This document shows positions 60,901 to 64,000 of a DNA stretch of 64,000 bases, piece by piece. The stretch is from Bog-113 sp965226755 (GTDB taxonomy: Bacteria > Acidobacteriota > Terriglobia > Bryobacterales > Bryobacteraceae): positions 2,170,001 to 2,234,000 of the forward strand of contig CBDDDT010000003.1 of assembly GCA_965226755.1 (NCBI GenBank), read 5' to 3'. Each line of letters opens with the position of its first letter. Position 1 is the first letter of the stretch. Both the position numbers and the translations under genes were made by a program. The notes below the pieces were generated by a model. It was given only the letters and a program-made list of their open reading frames with translations. It was not told where the DNA came from and ran no database searches.

Positions 60901-61036
60901 TTGTCTCCGGGAAGACCGACACCGGGATCGTCGTCGCCAGGTAGGCGCCCATTGCCGCCAGCGCCACAACGATGAAGAGGATGGGCTTGCCGAATCGCGC
61001 GGTCCAGTGCTCACTCACGCTTTTTTGCGCCGTCAT
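57911..61036 (-). CDS. RND-family efflux pump permease (AcrB/CusA-like)
   Basis: The 1041-residue inner-membrane transporter has twelve transmembrane segments and two large periplasmic loops. TM4 carries the proton-relay pair in GLVIDDAIVVVENI, typical of RND permeases. The N-terminal TIPVSVFPETNFPRIVVG belongs to the family. Substrates could be drugs, metals or organic compounds; the sequence does not contain the CusA/CzcA metal-site methionine set that I can identify. It follows the adaptor gene by a 26-nt overlap and with it and TolC forms a complete tripartite pump. Confidence 0.93.
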   Translation of the reverse strand: MTAQKSVSEHWTARFGKPILFIVVALAAMGAYLATTIPVSVFPETNFPRIVVGIDNGVMPINQMEVMLTRPVEEALNTTPGLLSVRSTTSRGSAEINLFFDWRVDMFQTLDLVNAAIGRVQSSLPSTARLTATRLTFAAFPILGYSLTASNVPQAQLWETATYSMKPRLKRLPGVSSVVVQGGQEPEFEIQPDPGKLVQTQVTVSGILDAITRSNLIDSPGLLQERHQLLLALVSGQATTPAQIGRIALRMTATGVPVRVSDVAQVRPSVRPVYTTVTANGHPAVLLNIFRQPSSNTVMVANEVHAEIESLRKSLPAGVTVASFYDQSTVVESSIRSVRDAILIGLVLAAAILVWFLRDWGSSLVAGLVIPATIGVTCIALRLFGESFNLMTLGGLAAAVGLVIDDAIVVVENIVLHRQSGQNRAQAIESALREIRTPLIGSTITPIVVFLPLISITGVTGTFFRALAVTVGVALITSLILALTWTPALSYFLLRSRARSPKSHGAPETGFMGRLVKAYEKTLTLVLARPWILALFSIVLIAASYFCYRSLGSDLLPEMDEGGFILDYLMPAGASLEDTNRVITGVEHILQRVPEVESTSRRTGLELGLAAVTEANRGDISVRLKAQRDRGVDQVISEVRAQVNKNYPMLDIEFPQVLQDMIGDLTNSPDPVEVKLFSADDALLKAWAPKIGDALKKAPGVVDLKNGIDNTISGPAILFAVDPAVAARSGFTPQEVELDASAILQGEPATTPVIVNDRAYTLRVRFPESARTSIEAMRDTLLVSSTGKTATLGTLATVENQPGQTEIRRENLQREVAVTARLEGTNLGDGVAGVQRAVAAMHIPAGIRVEYGGTYAEQQRSFHDLVIVLLLAVVLVFIVLLLEFRTFAAPIAIVSSALLSTSGVFLALFVTKTTFNLSSFMGLIMVIGVVAKNGILLLDADQRYRAEGSNARKAMIEAGERRLRPILMTALATVAGMVPLSLAIGAGSQMLQPLAIAVIGGIAASLVLSLIVTPAVYYYVSAGRSNLRSDVHHSTHQTSTP

Positions 61037-62267
61037 TCCTCTGCACTTCCACCTTGCTCTGGTCCGCCAGGCCCACGCCGCCCACAGTCACGACGCGTTC
61101 GCCGCCCTTCAGTCCGTCGATGATCTGAACGCGATCGCCCTGCCGGATCCCGGTCTCGACCTTCGTTTCATGCGCCAACGAATCCGTTCCCACGACCATT
61201 ACTTCGTTCGCGCCCTCGTCTGACGCCAGCAGCGCCGCGGCCGGCGCCAGCACCGCATCCGGAATCGTCCGCGCCTGGATCGACACCTTAGCCGTCACGC
61301 CCGGTTTCAGCTTTTCGTTCGGATTCCGCGCCCGGATCCAAACTTCCACGGTCGTGCTCGCCGGATCCACCGCCGGGCTCACCACCGTCACCTTGCCCGT
61401 GAGCTCGCCATCCGGCGCGGCGATCGTCGCCACGTCCCCCACCTTGAGATACTGCGTGTCCCGCACGGGAACGTTAGCTCTTGCCACCACCTCCGAAATG
61501 TCCACGATGTCGATCAGCGCGTTCCCGCTAGTCGCCATCTCGCCCGCGTTCGCCGGCCGGTCCGCCACAATCCCGGCCATCGGGCTGCGAATCTCGCTGT
61601 AACTTAGCTGCGCCTCCGCGCTTCCCAATCGCGCCTTGGAGGCGTCGACTTGGCTTTGCGCGCCGCGGATCTGCTCGGTCCGGCTCACGCTATTCAGCGA
61701 TTCCAGATGCCGTTCGGCATTGTCAAGGGCGCTTTGCGCCTGCACCATCGCCACCTTCGCGTCGTCCGCCAGCTTCTGCGCCAGCGCGCCTTGCCGAACC
61801 AGCGTGACGCGGTTCTCGTAAAGCGTCTTCGCCGCGTCCCGCGCTTGCGCAGCGCTCGCGACATCGGTCCGCGCCCGGGTCGCATCCTCGGGAAGCGTGC
61901 CCTTCGTGATTGTCAGAAACTGCGCCTCGCTCTGCTCATACAGCGCTTTGCTCTCGTTTACTGCCGACACCAAGTCGCGATTCTCCAGTTCCGCCAGCAA
62001 TTGCCCTGCCCGCACGTGGTCTCCCCGGTTCACCAGGAAGCGCCGCACAGGCGCGCTGATTTTCGGCGTTACCCCGGATTGCGCCACCGGGTATAGCACC
62101 GCGTCCGCCGTCACGATCCGCTGAATCGGACCCCGCGTCGCCTCCTCCGTCTCCACCGGAGTCGGCGCCGTCTCGGTCTCGCTCTCCCCCTTCTTGCTCC
62201 CGCAGCCCCAAAGCGCCAGCCCAGCCAGGAGAACCGCAGTCATCCGCATCTGTGCATTTGCGCTCAT
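61011..62267 (-). CDS. RND pump periplasmic adaptor (HlyD/MFP family lipoprotein)
   Basis: The 418-residue adaptor has a lipoprotein signal with Cys22 in LALWGCGSKKGE (lipobox-like, with an unusual Trp), then lipoyl/hairpin/beta-barrel domains (VLYPVAQSGVTPKISAPVRRF, KSLVNES-like coiled-coil about 90-200, VARANVPVRDTQYLK). It links the inner-membrane permease to the outer-membrane channel. Overlaps the permease by 26 nt; one base separates it from the tolC gene stop. The group is likely one transcription unit. Confidence 0.92.
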   Translation of the reverse strand: MSANAQMRMTAVLLAGLALWGCGSKKGESETETAPTPVETEEATRGPIQRIVTADAVLYPVAQSGVTPKISAPVRRFLVNRGDHVRAGQLLAELENRDLVSAVNESKALYEQSEAQFLTITKGTLPEDATRARTDVASAAQARDAAKTLYENRVTLVRQGALAQKLADDAKVAMVQAQSALDNAERHLESLNSVSRTEQIRGAQSQVDASKARLGSAEAQLSYSEIRSPMAGIVADRPANAGEMATSGNALIDIVDISEVVARANVPVRDTQYLKVGDVATIAAPDGELTGKVTVVSPAVDPASTTVEVWIRARNPNEKLKPGVTAKVSIQARTIPDAVLAPAAALLASDEGANEVMVVGTDSLAHETKVETGIRQGDRVQIIDGLKGGERVVTVGGVGLADQSKVEVQRNDGAKKRE

Positions 62268-62268
62268 G

Positions 62269-63600
62269 TCAGAAGTGTCCGGTGAGTGTTTGCAGATTCG
62301 CCAGCGCCACGCGGTAGCGCGCCAGTCCGTCAGCGTAGGCGTTCCGCGCCAGAGCCAGCGTACTCTGCGCGTCCACCACTTCGAGCGCCGCCGATTCGCC
62401 GGCCTGGTATCTCAGCAGCGTCAATCGCAGACTCTCCACTGAAAGATCCACTCCACGCCGCAGACTTTCGATCTGTTCCTGGGCCGCTTGCGCCTCAAGA
62501 TAAGACAGGCTGATGTTCGCACGCAGTTGCCGTTCCGCCAAAGTCACGTCCGTCTGCGCCTGCTCCCGCCGGATCTCCGCCTGCTTCACTTTGCTTCGCG
62601 TGGCGCCCCAGTTCCACAACGGGATGTTCAACGTCGCCTGCCCCGAGTAGCCCAGGTTTTGCCGGCCCGTGACCAGGTAATTTGGCAGCGTGCTGCGACC
62701 TGATTCCGGCGTCGGGTAGTCGGTCGTCCCCGCGAACTGGTTCGCGTTGATCCCGTAGAAGAAATCCATCGTAAGCCCCGGCAAGTATGCGTACCGCGCC
62801 ACCGACACCTCTTCCCGCGCGATCCGAATGCTCTCCTGCGCCACGCGCACATCCGGGCTAGCCGCTATCGCCTGCGACTTCACCGCCGGCATCGCATCCA
62901 GCGTCGGCGCATTCTCCATGTCGTCCACCGCCGTGAAGTCTCGCGTCACGTCCGGGAAGATCATGACCGCCAGCGTCACCTTCGCCTTCTCCAGCGCGAC
63001 CTTTGCATCCGACAGATCGCGTTGCCGCTGCTGTTGTTGCAGTTGCGCCTTAATTACATCCGCTCGCGCCGCCTCACCCCCGCGCTCCTGCTTTTGCGTG
63101 ATGTCCACGAATGTGTCCGCATCCCTGAGGCTGCTCTCCGCGTTGGCCACTTTGCGCACCGCCGTGACCACCGCATAGAAGTCCTGCGCCACCGTCGTCT
63201 GCAAGCCGCGCAACGTGACATCGCGCCGGGCGGTCGCGACCGCCTCCGCCGCCTTCGATCGCCGGTACTCGGCCCGTCTCAACCCGCTGAACAGGTCCTG
63301 ATGCAGCTGTAGCTGTTCGCTATAGACGTGCACGCCGTCATTGGCCACATACACTCCAGAGGGCGTTCCGTTCCCCTGGGTGTAAATAAATTGGTTGAAA
63401 CCGTTGAGCGACGGCAGCATGCTGGCCTTTGTCTGAGCCGTATCCTCATGCGCCAGCCTTTCCGCCAGGGCTGCCGCTTGCACCTGCCCGCTGTAGCGCT
63501 TTGCCCCGTTCATCGCGTCTTGCAGAGTGATCGCGGTCTGGGCACGCGCCGCTTCGCCCCCGCTGAGCAGGAGACACAACATCAACAGTCGATTTCGCAT
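62269..63600 (-). CDS. TolC-family outer-membrane efflux protein
   Basis: I chose ATG 63600 because a signal peptide (MRNRLLMLCLLLSGGEAARA) follows. The 443-residue protein has two OEP domains of about 180 residues each rich in long amphipathic helices (for example LAERLAHEDTAQTKASMLPS, QAEIRREQAQTDVTLAERQL), the TolC helical barrel. It forms the outer-membrane channel of the pump. It is the first gene of the tolC-adaptor-permease set and lies divergent from the response regulator 104 bp away. Confidence 0.92.
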   Translation of the reverse strand: MRNRLLMLCLLLSGGEAARAQTAITLQDAMNGAKRYSGQVQAAALAERLAHEDTAQTKASMLPSLNGFNQFIYTQGNGTPSGVYVANDGVHVYSEQLQLHQDLFSGLRRAEYRRSKAAEAVATARRDVTLRGLQTTVAQDFYAVVTAVRKVANAESSLRDADTFVDITQKQERGGEAARADVIKAQLQQQQRQRDLSDAKVALEKAKVTLAVMIFPDVTRDFTAVDDMENAPTLDAMPAVKSQAIAASPDVRVAQESIRIAREEVSVARYAYLPGLTMDFFYGINANQFAGTTDYPTPESGRSTLPNYLVTGRQNLGYSGQATLNIPLWNWGATRSKVKQAEIRREQAQTDVTLAERQLRANISLSYLEAQAAQEQIESLRRGVDLSVESLRLTLLRYQAGESAALEVVDAQSTLALARNAYADGLARYRVALANLQTLTGHF

Positions 63601-63704
63601 CCGCAGCGCCGCTCTCTCTAATTCCACCAATCCCGGCTGAAAGTTTGCTGAAAACCGGGTTCCAGCGTCCTTCGCCCTAACTGGTTTAGCATGAGGAGGT
63701 AGCA
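63601..63704. promoter_or_regulatory. Divergent promoter region of the efflux operon and response regulator
   Basis: The 104-bp gap between the divergent genes should contain promoters for both and possibly the regulator's own operator. GAGGAGGT (63693-63700) is a strong ribosome-binding site for the regulator. No clear -35/-10 pair can be called. Confidence 0.4.
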
Positions 63705-64000
63705 ATGCATATCCTGGTTGTGGAAGATGAGGCGCGCATGGCTCATCTCCTTCGCTCGGCGCTCACCGAGGAAGGGCATCACGCCACCGTCGCGGGCGAT
63801 GGCGAGACCGCGCTCGGTATGGCCCAAGCCGCGCAATTCGACGTGATAGTGCTCGACGTCATGCTGCCCCGTCTGGACGGCCTGACCGTGGCGCGTCGCC
63901 TTCGCGAGAGCCACAACCAGACGCCGTTGCTGATGCTTACCGCTCGCGACACTGACGCCGATATCGTGCGCGCCCTCGATTCCGGCGCCGACGATTACCT
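63705..64000 (+). CDS. OmpR/PhoB-type response regulator (5' part, runs off the window)
   Basis: The visible 98 residues are a receiver domain: MHILVVEDEARMAHLLRSAL, phospho-acceptor Asp in VIVLDVMLPRLDG, then LLMLTARDTDADIVRALDSGADDYL. The output domain lies beyond the edge. Its divergent placement next to the RND pump suggests that it controls the efflux genes, probably with a histidine kinase further right. The start is supported by GAGGAGGT 5 nt upstream. Confidence 0.9.
   Translation, partial: MHILVVEDEARMAHLLRSALTEEGHHATVAGDGETALGMAQAAQFDVIVLDVMLPRLDGLTVARRLRESHNQTPLLMLTARDTDADIVRALDSGADDY

Overview
The window looks like a chromosomal segment of a GC-rich Gram-negative bacterium, most likely an Acidobacteriota member of the Solibacter/Bryobacter type. 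This is inferred from gene content: a large TonB-dependent receptor with an N-terminal carboxypeptidase-regulatory-like domain, a GWxTD-domain protein, a Tat-exported Gfo/Idh/MocA oxidoreductase, a Tat sulfatase with its own maturase, and VCBS/FG-GAP repeat proteins. There is no rRNA and only one tRNA, so the assignment rests on protein families I recognise and was not searched.

Layout. (1) 0-9 kb: a sulfatase module on the + strand: cytoplasmic parvulin-type isomerase, formylglycine-generating enzyme (FGE), Tat-exported type I sulfatase, and a secreted calcium-binding VCBS-repeat protein. The sulfatase/VCBS pair was duplicated in tandem. The second sulfatase survives only as a 34-codon tail, and the second VCBS gene carries a one-base frameshift. 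(2) 9.1-15.7 kb: a mobile-DNA zone. It holds an IS481-family element with about 50-bp composite ends, istB/istA scraps of an IS21 element, the 3' end of a group II intron (maturase tail plus domains V/VI) that cuts off a decayed secreted-protein gene, and an IS1595-family element whose near-perfect 25-bp inverted repeats enclose two passenger genes (DUF3800-like plus a 52-residue partner). A tyrosine recombinase follows, facing the 3' end of tRNA-Ser(CGA). (3) 16-24.5 kb: FAD oxidoreductase, SppA, an MgtE-N/CBS soluble protein next to an Nramp-related transporter with magnesium-type motif changes, CyaY, an SDR and a DUF892 protein. (4) 24.4-28.2 kb, - strand: prepilin peptidase, two glycosyltransferases, site-2 protease, HU/IHF. 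(5) 28.3-34.4 kb, + strand: flavin reductase, oxidoreductase, glycosidase-like protein, GNAT acetyltransferase, histidine kinase. (6) 34.4-43 kb: glucosidase/cyclase pair, aquaporin, signal peptidase I, a barrel protein and the GWxTD protein. (7) 43-49 kb: TonB-dependent receptor, frameshifted epimerase, inositol-phosphate synthase. (8) 49-56.6 kb: LytTR regulator, then a compact set of overlapping genes: Trm112, GT9, MsbA-like ABC, YicC, Gmk, RpoZ, CoaBC and family-4 UDG. (9) 56.6-64 kb: an unknown gene, a DoxX-like protein, a complete tripartite RND pump (permease, adaptor, TolC) and the start of a divergent OmpR-type regulator that runs off the window.

How parts fit together. FGE has no visible export signal and would oxidise the sulfatase cysteine in the cytoplasm before folded Tat export. 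The MgtE-like sensor domain lacks a channel but sits 4 bp upstream of an Nramp-like transporter, suggesting a two-gene magnesium uptake/sensing unit. The Trm112-GT9-MsbA group resembles lipid A/LPS export neighbourhoods fused to the housekeeping yicC-gmk-rpoZ-coaBC block. The best candidates for a new system are the MgtE-N/Nramp pair, the duplicated sulfatase/VCBS module and the IS1595 element with cargo.
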